DNA from: an uncultured Sutterella sp.
Lineage (GTDB): Bacteria > Pseudomonadota > Gammaproteobacteria > Burkholderiales > Burkholderiaceae_F
Direction: 5' to 3'
DNA: 32,249 bases
NCBI GenBank assembly: GCA_902477615.1
Contig: CABSHY010000001.1
Span: 1 to 32,249 of the forward strand
The position numbers and the translations under genes are program-made. The notes under the pieces are model-generated. The model had not been told where the DNA came from, searched no databases, and saw nothing but the letters and a program-made list of their open reading frames with translations. Shown here piece after piece: positions 1 to 8,011 of this stretch (positions are counted from its first letter, which is position 1; each line of letters opens with the position of its first letter).

Positions 1-22
1 CTTTTTTAAATTTTTACGCCTC

Positions 23-724
23 ATGCTAGACCTTCGAAAACTCTCTCAAGAAACCGATGATTTTGACGACGTCTATGACGCCGATAAGATCAATGTGGTT
101 ATCGTTGACGCCTCTCCGCTTTTTAGAGAGTCGCTTGCTCGCCTTATTCACGAAGATGAAATGTTCGGCAATATCGCAGAAACCGGTGATAAGCATTTGG
201 GTCTTTTTTATATTGAGCGCTTAAATCCTCAAGTGGTCATCGTGGACATGCATATGAAAAAAGATGCCGCCACGGAGATTACGCGCTATGTGAAAGGGTT
301 TAGTCGTCCGCCGCGCGTCATCATGATGACCGATCGCGATGACAGTGAAGAGCTGATGAGTTCGGTGCATCTGCAAGCAGAAGGTTATATTTCCAAGCTC
401 ATCGAAGTGGCAGAATTAAAGAGTCAAATTCGTCGTGTGGCTAGCGGCCAGATTGTGGTGAGTAACCGCTTGATGGCAGCGCTTACACGCGCATTCCGAG
501 ACGATACGGCAGAAGTCGGTCGCAACATTTCTCGATTAACCAATCGTGAACGCGACATTTTGAAGTGTTTAGCTGCCGGTATGAAAAACCAAGAAATTGC
601 ACAGTACCACAACATCACGTTGGGTACCGTGAAAGTCCATGTCAAACATCTTTTAAAGAAGATGGCTTTCACAAGTCGTACTCAAGCTGCACTTTGGGCT
701 CAAGAGCACGGCGTGAAGTTTTAA
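23..724 (+). CDS. NarL/FixJ-family response regulator
   Basis: Two-component transcription regulator of 233 residues. The receiver domain covers about residues 23-140, with acidic residue D29, likely phospho-acceptor D75 (in VVIVDMHM), T103 and K125. A LuxR-type helix-turn-helix covers about 168-225, including TVKVHVKHLLKKM. The C-terminal end (SRTQAALWAQEHGVKF) strongly resembles NarL/NarP, so a role in nitrate/nitrite or other anaerobic electron-acceptor control is a reasonable inference. No partner kinase is visible, but it may lie left of the window. The start is uncertain: there is no ribosome-binding site in the 22 bases before this ATG, the reading frame is open to the window edge, and there are about 20 extra residues before the receiver domain compared with NarL. 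The gene may therefore begin outside the window. Confidence 0.88.
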   Translation: MLDLRKLSQETDDFDDVYDADKINVVIVDASPLFRESLARLIHEDEMFGNIAETGDKHLGLFYIERLNPQVVIVDMHMKKDAATEITRYVKGFSRPPRVIMMTDRDDSEELMSSVHLQAEGYISKLIEVAELKSQIRRVASGQIVVSNRLMAALTRAFRDDTAEVGRNISRLTNRERDILKCLAAGMKNQEIAQYHNITLGTVKVHVKHLLKKMAFTSRTQAALWAQEHGVKF

Positions 725-740
725 AGTTGGTAAAACTTTA

Positions 741-829
741 AAATTTTGGGATTACAATCCTAAAATTTCTTTAAATTTTGGGATTATAATAAAGAAAATC
801 CAATTTCTAGATCTGTAATCCTAAAATGT
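741..829 (+). promoter_or_regulatory. Palindromic repeat cluster and promoter of the DUF4143 ATPase gene
   Basis: An inverted repeat at 741-768 has 13-base arms (AAATTTTGGGATT and AATCCTAAAATTT, one mismatch) around a 2-base centre. A second copy of the left arm lies at 773-785, and a reversed arm (AATCCTAAAAT) at 817-827 runs into the ATG at 826. The second copy contains a perfect -10 hexamer, TATAAT, at 785-790; the first contains TACAAT at 753-758. No good -35 element and no Shine-Dalgarno sequence are seen before 826. The arrangement suggests a repressor operator, possibly autoregulatory, or a structured mRNA start. Confidence 0.6.
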
Positions 830-1989
830 CGAAATTTCCCTATATCTCTCGTGAATTAGAAGAACCCATCAAGCGTGGCACTAAAAGTGTTCGTGCAGAG
901 CTGTTGCTTGGCCCTCGTCAAGTGGGGAAAACAACATTGCTTTCTGAAATTGTTAATAATCAGAGATCCATTAAATTAACAGGGGAGGACGAGGATGATT
1001 TGCAGATTTTGTCGGATCCGAAAGCTTATTTGAACCTTACAAAACAATTTCCCAATGTCATTATTGATGAAGCTCAATTCATTCCAGAAATTGGGCGAGT
1101 CATTAAGCGAATGGTTGATAGCAATGAGTCGGATGCTCGTATTTATGTTACTGGTTCGAGTTCTCTTGACTTAGCAAGTCAGATTAAAGAATCTGCAGCA
1201 GGTCGTTTCAACTCCTACAATCTTTGGCCATTTTCTTTGGAAGAACTAGCCAAACATACGAGTTGGATAGAAGTGAAGCGTCAAATTCAAGATCGCATGA
1301 TTTTTGGATGTTGTCCTGCGGTTATTAATGAACCAGAAAGAGCTAAAGAGTATTTATTGGATTTCTCGGACGCTGTTCTTTATAAGGATCTTTTTAGATT
1401 GGCGGAAGTTCGGAAACCAACGGAATTGACTAAATTAGTGAAGTATCTTGCTGCTAATGTAGGGTCGGAGATTCGCTATGGTTCCGTGGCTAGTGAGCTT
1501 GGTATTCAAAATAAAACAATTGAACGCTATGTAGATTTGCTTGAGGCTTGTTTTATTGTGAAAGTGGTATCGTCTTGGACACGCAACCATATTTCAGAAC
1601 TCAAACTTAGTAAGAAAATTTATTTTTACGATAACGGGATTCGCAATGCCATTCTGCGTGACTTTACTCCACTTCCTGCAAGAGCTGATAAGGGGGCTCT
1701 TTGGGAAAATATGTTCTTTACCGAGAGATTGAAACGTCACGCTTTCCGTCGAGATGGAGGTGAACTCTATTTTTGGCGCACACACCAACAGCACGAGATG
1801 GATTTCATCGAAGTTGTTGATGGGAAAGTCGCTGCATTTGAATGCAAACTTGGCAATAAAATCAATACGACCTCAGTTAAAGCTTTTAAGCGATCCTATC
1901 CCAATGTTCCTATCACGGTAGTATCTCCAGAAAATATTGACAAGGAAACCGAGGAGCCGATTGATTTGAGTTTGGTTACCAAACAATAG
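826..1989 (+). CDS. AAA ATPase with DUF4143 C-terminal domain
   Basis: A 387-residue ATPase of the AAA_14/DUF4143 group found widely in host-associated bacteria; no function is firmly established for the family. Walker A is GPRQVGKTT (about 29-37), Walker B is VIIDEAQ with D81 and E82, and a sensor-like segment reads YVTGSSS. A winged-helix-like region near 225 (VASELGIQNKTIERYVDLL) follows. The C-terminal part has acidic residues and an ECK motif (EMDFIE, then AAFECKLG) that fit a PD-(D/E)XK nuclease-like fold; whether it is catalytic is unknown. It stands alone between a regulator and the converging hyp operon, and it stops with TAG. The palindromes over its start suggest self-regulation. 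It is probably accessory DNA. Confidence 0.85.
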   Translation: MSKFPYISRELEEPIKRGTKSVRAELLLGPRQVGKTTLLSEIVNNQRSIKLTGEDEDDLQILSDPKAYLNLTKQFPNVIIDEAQFIPEIGRVIKRMVDSNESDARIYVTGSSSLDLASQIKESAAGRFNSYNLWPFSLEELAKHTSWIEVKRQIQDRMIFGCCPAVINEPERAKEYLLDFSDAVLYKDLFRLAEVRKPTELTKLVKYLAANVGSEIRYGSVASELGIQNKTIERYVDLLEACFIVKVVSSWTRNHISELKLSKKIYFYDNGIRNAILRDFTPLPARADKGALWENMFFTERLKRHAFRRDGGELYFWRTHQQHEMDFIEVVDGKVAAFECKLGNKINTTSVKAFKRSYPNVPITVVSPENIDKETEEPIDLSLVTKQ

Positions 1990-1993
1990 CTTT

Positions 1994-2018
1994 TTGCCCT
2001 ATATTCCCTAGTGGGCAA
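1994..2018. terminator. Hairpin between converging genes
   Basis: A 6-bp perfect stem, TTGCCC (1994-1999) with GGGCAA (2013-2018), sits between the stops of the ATPase gene and hypE. There is no clear T-run on either side, so termination is only a guess. Confidence 0.3.
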
Positions 2019-2019
2019 C

Positions 2020-3066
2020 TTAGCAAATTCTCGGCAATTGTTCACCGTTTAACCAATCCACCGATCGCAATCCACCCATCAACGTTCGCATTTGAACCGT
2101 TGAGGCATTTTCTTTAGTGACTGTGCCGATGATGGAGGCTTCTTTCCCATAGGGATGACTTTGAAGCACCTCTAAAACGGTTTGCGCTTTGTCAACCTCA
2201 CAAATCACAATGACCTTTCCTTCATTGGCAACAAATAAGGGATCAAGGCCTAAGAATTCACAAGCCGCAGCCACTTCATTTTTCACGGGGATTTTGTCTT
2301 CTTCTAAGAGAATGCCCACGTCACTTTGGTGCGCAATTTCATTGAGCGTTGCTGCAAGCCCGCCTCGTGTCGGATCTCGAAGCACATGAACGTCAGGCAC
2401 GACCGTTAAAACGCTTTCAATCATCTGAGCAAGTGGCGCCGTATCACTTTCTAAATCGGTGAGGAAAGTCATGTTTTCACGTTTAGAAAGAATGGTTGTG
2501 CCGTGATCGCCCATGGAGCCGGAGATAATCACCGCATCGCCCGCTCGAGCATTCTTACCGGAAATGGCATAGGGAGTGATTTTCTCTCCAATCCCCGTGG
2601 TTGTGATGTAAATGCCATCACCATGACCCTTCTCAACAACCTTGGTATCGCCCGTCACAATCGCGACGTTGGCTTCTTTTGCGGTTTGTGCCATGGAGGA
2701 AACAATGCTTTCAAGCTCTTGCAACGGGAAGCCTTCTTCAAGAATAAAGCAAGCGGCAATGTACAAAGGTTTGGCACCACACATGGCTACGTCATTGACG
2801 GTTCCTGCGATTGCCAATTTCCCAATGTCGCCTCCGGGGAAAAAGAGGGGCGAGACCACGTGAGCATCACAAGAGACGACAACGGGAGATTGAAGTGCGG
2901 GAAGCGTTGCGCCGTCATGCCCTTCATCGAGCCAATCATTGGTGAAGTGTTTTGCAAAAACTTCGTCAATGAGTTGAGCGGTGGCTAGGCCCCCGGCACC
3001 ATGCGTCATTTCGACTTTTTCTGTTTTGACATTGAGTGCTTTTAAATACTTCGGTTGTGTGCTCAT
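2020..3066 (-). CDS. hypE: HypE, carbamoyl dehydratase of [NiFe]-hydrogenase maturation
   Basis: HypE accepts the carbamoyl group from HypF on its C-terminal cysteine, dehydrates it with ATP to a thiocyanate, and passes cyanide to iron on the HypC-HypD complex in the cytoplasm. The 348-residue protein has the normal PurM/AIR-synthase-like length. It has the N-terminal MTHGAGGLATAQLIDE motif and ends in the diagnostic PRIC with the essential terminal cysteine. It is the last gene of the leftward operon hybE-hupK-hypA-hypB-hypF-hypC-hypD-hypE and begins 14 bases after hypD. All key features are intact. Confidence 0.97.
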   Translation of the reverse strand: MSTQPKYLKALNVKTEKVEMTHGAGGLATAQLIDEVFAKHFTNDWLDEGHDGATLPALQSPVVVSCDAHVVSPLFFPGGDIGKLAIAGTVNDVAMCGAKPLYIAACFILEEGFPLQELESIVSSMAQTAKEANVAIVTGDTKVVEKGHGDGIYITTTGIGEKITPYAISGKNARAGDAVIISGSMGDHGTTILSKRENMTFLTDLESDTAPLAQMIESVLTVVPDVHVLRDPTRGGLAATLNEIAHQSDVGILLEEDKIPVKNEVAAACEFLGLDPLFVANEGKVIVICEVDKAQTVLEVLQSHPYGKEASIIGTVTKENASTVQMRTLMGGLRSVDWLNGEQLPRIC

Positions 3067-3080
3067 GATTGTCTAATCCT

Positions 3081-4199
3081 TTACTGATTTTTAGGGGCAT
3101 AACGCCAATAGGCAGCGCAAGCGCCTTCGGAACTGACCATGCAGGCGCCCATGGGACGAGCCGGCGTGCAGACTTTGCCAAAGAGTTTGCAATCTTTGGG
3201 TTCTTTCTCACCCCTGAGAATCTCACCGCAAGCACAAGCACGATTGTCTTCAATGTGCGGCTCAATTAAGTTGAAACGCTTTTCGGCATCAAACGCAGAA
3301 AATTCATCTTTGAGTTTTAAAGCCGAGTCGGGAACTGCTCCCAAACCACGCCACTCAAACGATTCTCGCCGTTCAAAGACTTCATCCATCAAACGAATCG
3401 CCACTTGATTGCCCTCGGGCGTTACAGCACGAATAAATTCGTTTTCCACCTCATGACGCCCCTCGTTATTTTGGCGAATGAGCATGAGGATCGCCATCAG
3501 CATATCTAAGGGTTCAAAGCCTGCGATGACCACGGGCATTGCCCAGTCGGACGCGAAGGTTTCATAGGGTTTGGAACCGATGACGGTGGAGACGTGAGCG
3601 GGGCCCACGAGTCCGTGCAGTTTAGGGGCAGCTTCTCTTACCGGTGCCGTCTTGAGAATATGCTCCATGGCCGCCGGTGTTAAGACGTGACTTACCAGTG
3701 CCGAAAAGTTCTTTAATCCCAGTTTTTGTGCCGTTTTAATGGCTACCGCCGTGGGAGGCGTTGTGGTTTCAAAGCCAATCGCAAAAAAGACGACTTCTTT
3801 TTTCGGGTTGTCTTTGGCAATGGTGATGGCATCCATGGGGGAATAAACCATGCGAACATCACCGCCATTGGCGCGACAATTAAATAATGATTGGCCTTTG
3901 GCGGCAGGAATGCGAAGCGTATCGGCGTAGGTACATAAAATCACGTGGTGTTTAAGTGCCAACTCAACGGCCATTTCAATACGACCAATCGGCAAAACGC
4001 ACACCGGGCAGCCGGGGCCATGGATCATGCGAACGTTGGCAGGCAACAACTGGCTCAAACCCCAGCGCGATAGAACGTGCGTGTGGCCTCCGCAAAATTC
4101 CATAAAACGGTACTGACGATCGGGGAGGGCCTCTTTTCGGATCGCGTCACAAATCTTTTGCGCTTTTTCCTGATCACGGTATTCACTGACGTATTGCAT
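3081..4199 (-). CDS. hypD: HypD, iron-sulfur scaffold for Fe(CN)2CO assembly
   Basis: HypD, with HypC, carries the iron atom while its CN and CO ligands are attached. Conserved elements visible in the 372-residue protein are MEFCGGHTH near the N-terminus, GPGCPVCVLP, and a C-terminal cysteine group (CACGEIL, then CKLFGKVC and GACMVSSEGAC) that binds the [4Fe-4S] cluster. I chose the ATG at 4199 (MQYVSEYRD) rather than one 18 bases upstream. It has AGAGGA at 4206-4211 with a 6-base spacing, and it matches the start of known HypD proteins. The upstream start would also overlap the end of hypC. Confidence 0.96.
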   Translation of the reverse strand: MQYVSEYRDQEKAQKICDAIRKEALPDRQYRFMEFCGGHTHVLSRWGLSQLLPANVRMIHGPGCPVCVLPIGRIEMAVELALKHHVILCTYADTLRIPAAKGQSLFNCRANGGDVRMVYSPMDAITIAKDNPKKEVVFFAIGFETTTPPTAVAIKTAQKLGLKNFSALVSHVLTPAAMEHILKTAPVREAAPKLHGLVGPAHVSTVIGSKPYETFASDWAMPVVIAGFEPLDMLMAILMLIRQNNEGRHEVENEFIRAVTPEGNQVAIRLMDEVFERRESFEWRGLGAVPDSALKLKDEFSAFDAEKRFNLIEPHIEDNRACACGEILRGEKEPKDCKLFGKVCTPARPMGACMVSSEGACAAYWRYAPKNQ

Positions 4200-4209
4200 A
4201 ACATATCCT

Positions 4210-4437
4210 CTAAGCAACGTTGGGCGTTTGAAGCGTGCTTAGCATCTCAAGCGTTGTTTGGGCTTCTTTTTCATCAATGCGGTTAAGCGCAAAGCCCACG
4301 TGCACAATGACCCAGTCGCCCGGTGTCGGATTATCGATTAAGGCCACATTGACTTCTTTTTCCACGCCGTTAAAGTCACAAAGGGCAATGTCTTCGGCTT
4401 GAACTTTCAAAATTTTTGCAGGAACGGCTAAACACAT
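4210..4437 (-). CDS. hypC: HypC, hydrogenase maturation chaperone
   Basis: Small chaperone (75 residues) that pairs with HypD and carries the Fe(CN)2CO group to the large-subunit precursor. It starts with MCLAVPAKI, in which Cys2 is the essential residue exposed after methionine removal, and it has the OB-fold-like body (GDWVIVHVGFALNRIDEKEA). It overlaps the end of hypF by 10 bases and ends with TAG. A longer paralogue of the HupF type lies in the rightward operon at 14257. The two probably serve different partners or steps, as in other HupF/HypC pairs. Confidence 0.96.
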   Translation of the reverse strand: MCLAVPAKILKVQAEDIALCDFNGVEKEVNVALIDNPTPGDWVIVHVGFALNRIDEKEAQTTLEMLSTLQTPNVA

Positions 4438-6800
4438 AATGATGATTTCCTTTCATTGGCGTCACTGCGATAACTAAAATCGTTGACACCGTTTTCTTTA
4501 GCTAATGTGGCAAGCCACAACTGCCCCAAGGCCAGTCCTCCATCGCCCGCCGGGACTTTCTTTGGAAAATAGCCCGTAAGCCCCAAGTGTTGCAACTCAT
4601 CCATGAGCGCTCTCGTTAAAAGGCGATTGGCCATGCAACCACCTGTTAAAGCGATTTCCTCTTGATAGTCGATTTCATCGCATACGTTTTTGACCAAAGT
4701 CGCCAATGCGAGAGCCACGGTTGCGTGGAAGTCTGCCGCCCATTGTGCACGATCGTCATCACGCTCGAGCATGGCTTTCATAAAGGGTAGCGGGTTAATG
4801 ATGCCCTTTTCAATCGGCATAAGTTCTGTTCGTGCAACGCCTTTTCTTTGCGTGGCTAAAGACTCTAAAAGCATGGCCGCACGGGCTTCATCATGCTGAA
4901 CATCACATAACCCAAGAAGGGCACTGACGGCATCAAACCAACGCCCCATGGCATCAGTCGTGGGACTGAGTGCTGCGTTTTTAACGAGTTCACCAAAATG
5001 ATCGGCAAACATTAATTGAGGGAAACGTTTGGGGATTTCGTTTTCCAGTCCCAAAAGGGTTAAAACGGAGGCGGCCATGCGTTGCGGTTCTCGGGCTACT
5101 TTGTCAGCGCCTCCCGGCATGGGAAGTTCAAGTAAATGCCCCAGCCGTTGGTAGCCTGTGGCGTCGACTAAGAGAAGTTCTGACCCCCAAGCTTCACGAT
5201 GGGGCCCGAGGCCAACACCGTCTAACGCTAGACCTAAGGTAGGGGTTTTGCGTTCGAGTTCTGCCATCACTACGCCAATGTGCGCCGCATGATGTTGAAT
5301 GGGGTACCAAGAAAGATGGTGCTTTTGGGCGTAGTCAACGGCTAAGTGCGTGCTTGCAAAATCAGGGTGTGTGTCACTGGCGACAAGGCTTGGTGTGATT
5401 TCAAAAATACTCTCTAAGTGAGTGAGCGCCTCGCGATGCGCATCAATGGTTTTCAAGTGATCTAAGTCACCGATGTGTTGAGACAAAAAAACGTCTTGGT
5501 CGCGGCTCACGGCCACGGTATTTTTTAAGTAAGCACCGGTTGCCAAAGCGCTTTCAATTGTGTCTGCAAATTTGATGGCTTCGGGCGCATAGCCACGAGA
5601 GCGACGCAAAAAGACGGGTGTGTCATTGATGACTCGAACGACCGAATCATCGCAACGCGTAACGATGTCTCGATTATGAATAAGCCAAGCGTCAGCGATA
5701 TTTTCAAGACGCTCAAAGGCTTCGTCATTATCAATTACTAAGGGTTCCCCGGACGGATTGGCAGAGGTCATCACCAACGCTTCGTTTAGAACAAGGTCGT
5801 GAGTCCACTGGGCACCGTCAGGTTTCCCTGCGAGCGTATGAAATAAGAGCCAATGCACCGGTGTGTAGGGCAGCATCACGCCCAAGTCAGAAAGGCCCGG
5901 TGCAATGCCTTCGAGTTCAATACCGGCATTTTTTGCCAATAACACGATGGGGCGAGCAACGCTCGTGAGAACCTCTTTTTCTTTGTCAGAAACTTCTGTA
6001 AAAAGTTTGGCACTTTCAACGTTGGCCACCATGATAGCCAGCGCTTTTTCTTCACGACGCTTTCTTTGTTTGAGTCGTTCAACGGCCTTGGAATTTTTGG
6101 CATCACAAACAAGATGGAAGCCCCCCAGACCTTTGACAGCCACGATTTCGCCTTGGCGAATCGCTTCAATCGTTAAATCAATGGCGTCACCCTGAATCGC
6201 TTGACGATCCTTGCGTACAAAGGTGAGTGTTGGCCCACACTCAGGACAGGCGTTAGGTTGCGCATGAAAACGACGATCCAAGGGGTCGTGGTACTCTGTG
6301 AGGCAATCTTCACACATGGGGAATTTGGCCATCGATGTTTGAGGACGATCGTAGGGCAAGTGACGCGTGATGGTAAAGCGCGGGCCACAGTGTGTGCAAT
6401 TCGTAAACGCATAGCGATAACGGCGATTGGTGGGGTCAAACATATCTTCTAGACATGCTTGACACGTTGCCGCATCAGCCGTAATAGCGGTTTTAACCTG
6501 ACCGCCTTGACTTTCGGTGATACTAAAGGACGTATAGCCTCGCCAAGGGATGTCGGAGGCGTGAATGAAATCAATGCGGGCAAGGGGCGGCTTTTCCGCT
6601 CGCATTTTCTCTGGGAATTGAAGAACGCGATCGGCATCGCCCTCTAAAACCACGCCCACGCCTTGGGCATCGTTAAAGACTTCGCCCGTCAGATGCAAAT
6701 CCATTGCGATACGATAAACGGTCGGTCGGAAGCCTACGCCTTGAACCAAACCGTTAATACGGAAAAATTTCGCAATCCTCTCGTGCATGATTTCACTCAC
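4428..6800 (-). CDS. hypF: HypF, carbamoyltransferase for cyanide-ligand synthesis
   Basis: HypF uses carbamoyl phosphate and ATP to carbamoylate the C-terminal cysteine of HypE, the first step to the CN ligands. At 790 residues it has the usual length and order. An acylphosphatase domain comes first (INGLVQGVGFRPTVYRIA). Two zinc-finger segments follow (CQACLEDMFDP to CTHCGP, and CEDCLTEYHDP to CPECGP), then a YrdC-like domain (AVKGLGGFHLVCDA), and a C-terminal Kae1/TobZ-like domain with the metal motif HHAAHIG and ALTGGCMANRLL. Its substrate links it to the carbamate kinase at 16124. The gene is in the hyp operon 11 bases after hypB. Confidence 0.97.
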   Translation of the reverse strand: MSEIMHERIAKFFRINGLVQGVGFRPTVYRIAMDLHLTGEVFNDAQGVGVVLEGDADRVLQFPEKMRAEKPPLARIDFIHASDIPWRGYTSFSITESQGGQVKTAITADAATCQACLEDMFDPTNRRYRYAFTNCTHCGPRFTITRHLPYDRPQTSMAKFPMCEDCLTEYHDPLDRRFHAQPNACPECGPTLTFVRKDRQAIQGDAIDLTIEAIRQGEIVAVKGLGGFHLVCDAKNSKAVERLKQRKRREEKALAIMVANVESAKLFTEVSDKEKEVLTSVARPIVLLAKNAGIELEGIAPGLSDLGVMLPYTPVHWLLFHTLAGKPDGAQWTHDLVLNEALVMTSANPSGEPLVIDNDEAFERLENIADAWLIHNRDIVTRCDDSVVRVINDTPVFLRRSRGYAPEAIKFADTIESALATGAYLKNTVAVSRDQDVFLSQHIGDLDHLKTIDAHREALTHLESIFEITPSLVASDTHPDFASTHLAVDYAQKHHLSWYPIQHHAAHIGVVMAELERKTPTLGLALDGVGLGPHREAWGSELLLVDATGYQRLGHLLELPMPGGADKVAREPQRMAASVLTLLGLENEIPKRFPQLMFADHFGELVKNAALSPTTDAMGRWFDAVSALLGLCDVQHDEARAAMLLESLATQRKGVARTELMPIEKGIINPLPFMKAMLERDDDRAQWAADFHATVALALATLVKNVCDEIDYQEEIALTGGCMANRLLTRALMDELQHLGLTGYFPKKVPAGDGGLALGQLWLATLAKENGVNDFSYRSDANERKSSLCV

Positions 6801-6811
6801 TTTCCAAAGCT

Positions 6812-7648
6812 TTAAAGCCCCGCAAGAATCAACTGAGCTTTAAGCCACTTCACCCAATTGTCCATACCATCACCCTTGGTTGCAGAGACTTGAAGGATTT
6901 GGATTTTGGGATTGACGCGGCGGGCATATTCTTCGCACTTTTCAATATCAAAATTAAGGTACGGCAATAAGTCCACCTTGTTAATCAACATGATGTCGGC
7001 GGCTCTAAACATATCGGTGTACTTCAAGGGTTTGGCTTCCCCTTCGGTCACCGACAAAATCACGACCTTGTGAGCTTCGCCTAAATCAAATTCGGCGGGG
7101 CAGACGAGGTTACCGACGTTTTCGATAAAAAGCGTAGAACCTTCGGCAGGCGTCATGTGGCCAATGGCGTGTCGCACCATATCAGCATCCAAGTGACAGC
7201 CCTTGCCCGTATTGATTTGATGCGCAGCCGCACCCGTGGCACGGATGCGATCGGCATCGTTACTCGTTTGTTGATCACCTTCAATGACGGCAATCGGGAA
7301 TTCATTATTAACCGCACGGATCGTTGCGCAGAGCAATTCCGTTTTGCCGGAGCCCGGGCTTGAGACAAAATTGAGCGCCAACATGCGATTTTTACGGAAA
7401 AAGGCACGATTGCCATTGGCCACTTCGTTGTTGCGACTCAAGATGTCTTCTTCAATGGCAATGGCGCGTTCGTGAGACACGCTCGCATCATGCGAGTGAT
7501 GATCATGGTGATGATCATGATCGTGATCGTGATCGTGATGGTGATCGTGGTCATGGTGACTGTGCGTGTGGGTGATGACGTTACCGTTTTCATCCACATG
7601 GGTGTGCGTGTGTTGATGGCCTTCAGAGCAGCCGCAAGTAGTACACAT
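6812..7648 (-). CDS. hypB: HypB, nickel-binding GTPase with histidine-rich N-terminus
   Basis: GTPase that delivers nickel to the large subunit together with HypA. The 278-residue protein begins with the high-affinity nickel motif CTTCGC (residues 2-7). A tail with 22 histidines within residues 11-60 follows, able to store nickel. The G domain shows the P-loop SSPGSGKT, then IEGDQQTSND, the metal-site residues GCHLD and NVGNLVCP, and NKVD for guanine recognition. The His-rich part is encoded by short near-identical GATCGT/GATGGT-type repeats (about 7494-7560), which could change length by slippage. Confidence 0.97.
   Translation of the reverse strand: MCTTCGCSEGHQHTHTHVDENGNVITHTHSHHDHDHHHDHDHDHDHHHDHHSHDASVSHERAIAIEEDILSRNNEVANGNRAFFRKNRMLALNFVSSPGSGKTELLCATIRAVNNEFPIAVIEGDQQTSNDADRIRATGAAAHQINTGKGCHLDADMVRHAIGHMTPAEGSTLFIENVGNLVCPAEFDLGEAHKVVILSVTEGEAKPLKYTDMFRAADIMLINKVDLLPYLNFDIEKCEEYARRVNPKIQILQVSATKGDGMDNWVKWLKAQLILAGL
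7494..7560. repeat. Short tandem repeat coding the HypB histidine tract
   Basis: Hexamer-like units such as GATCGT, GATCAT and GATGGT are repeated in tandem and read on the minus strand as His-Asp/His-His runs. Copy-number change in multiples of six bases would lengthen or shorten the nickel-storage tail without breaking the frame. The long plus-strand frame over this stretch is only a shadow. Confidence 0.7.
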
Positions 7649-7663
7649 ATTTATTTTCTCCTA

Positions 7664-8011
7664 TTAATCATCGCTAGCGATGATGTCGATCACTTTTAAT
7701 TCTGTTCCGCCCGTGGCGGTGAGTTGATAGCCACCACAGATCGGGCATTGGTTGCCGTAAGCGTGAAGAGGGACTGTTTTCGAGCACGTCATGCACCAAG
7801 CTTCCCCCGCCGGCCTTTCAATGACAAGTTTTGCGTTTTCAACCACCGTGTCCTTGGTGACAGAAAGCCAAGCAAAGCGAAGACTGTCAATGTCAACGCC
7901 CGCAAGCTCTCCAATACTCACTCTCACGCTTTTAATTCGTTGAATGTCATGCATCATGGCGGTCTTTTCAACAACGCTCACAATGCCTTCGGCGATGGAG
8001 ACTTCATGCAT
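7664..8011 (-). CDS. hypA: HypA, nickel insertion accessory protein
   Basis: HypA (115 residues) binds nickel through His2 in the conserved MHE start and a structural zinc through two CxxC motifs (CMTC and CPICGG). It hands nickel to the large subunit with HypB. I chose the ATG at 8011 because the protein then starts MHEVSIAEG as in the whole family. GGGAGAA at 8017-8023 is a strong ribosome-binding site five bases upstream; a longer reading frame would hide His2. The start overlaps the end of hupK by 8 bases, which suggests translational coupling. Confidence 0.96.
   Translation of the reverse strand: MHEVSIAEGIVSVVEKTAMMHDIQRIKSVRVSIGELAGVDIDSLRFAWLSVTKDTVVENAKLVIERPAGEAWCMTCSKTVPLHAYGNQCPICGGYQLTATGGTELKVIDIIASDD

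Noticed and set aside
2503..2988. 161-codon plus-strand frame opposite hypE
   Set aside because: Shadow of hypE, whose protein is unmistakable.
7472..7699. Plus-strand Val/Met/Ile-rich frame opposite the HypB histidine tract
   Set aside because: Product of the repeat read on the wrong strand; not a membrane protein gene.
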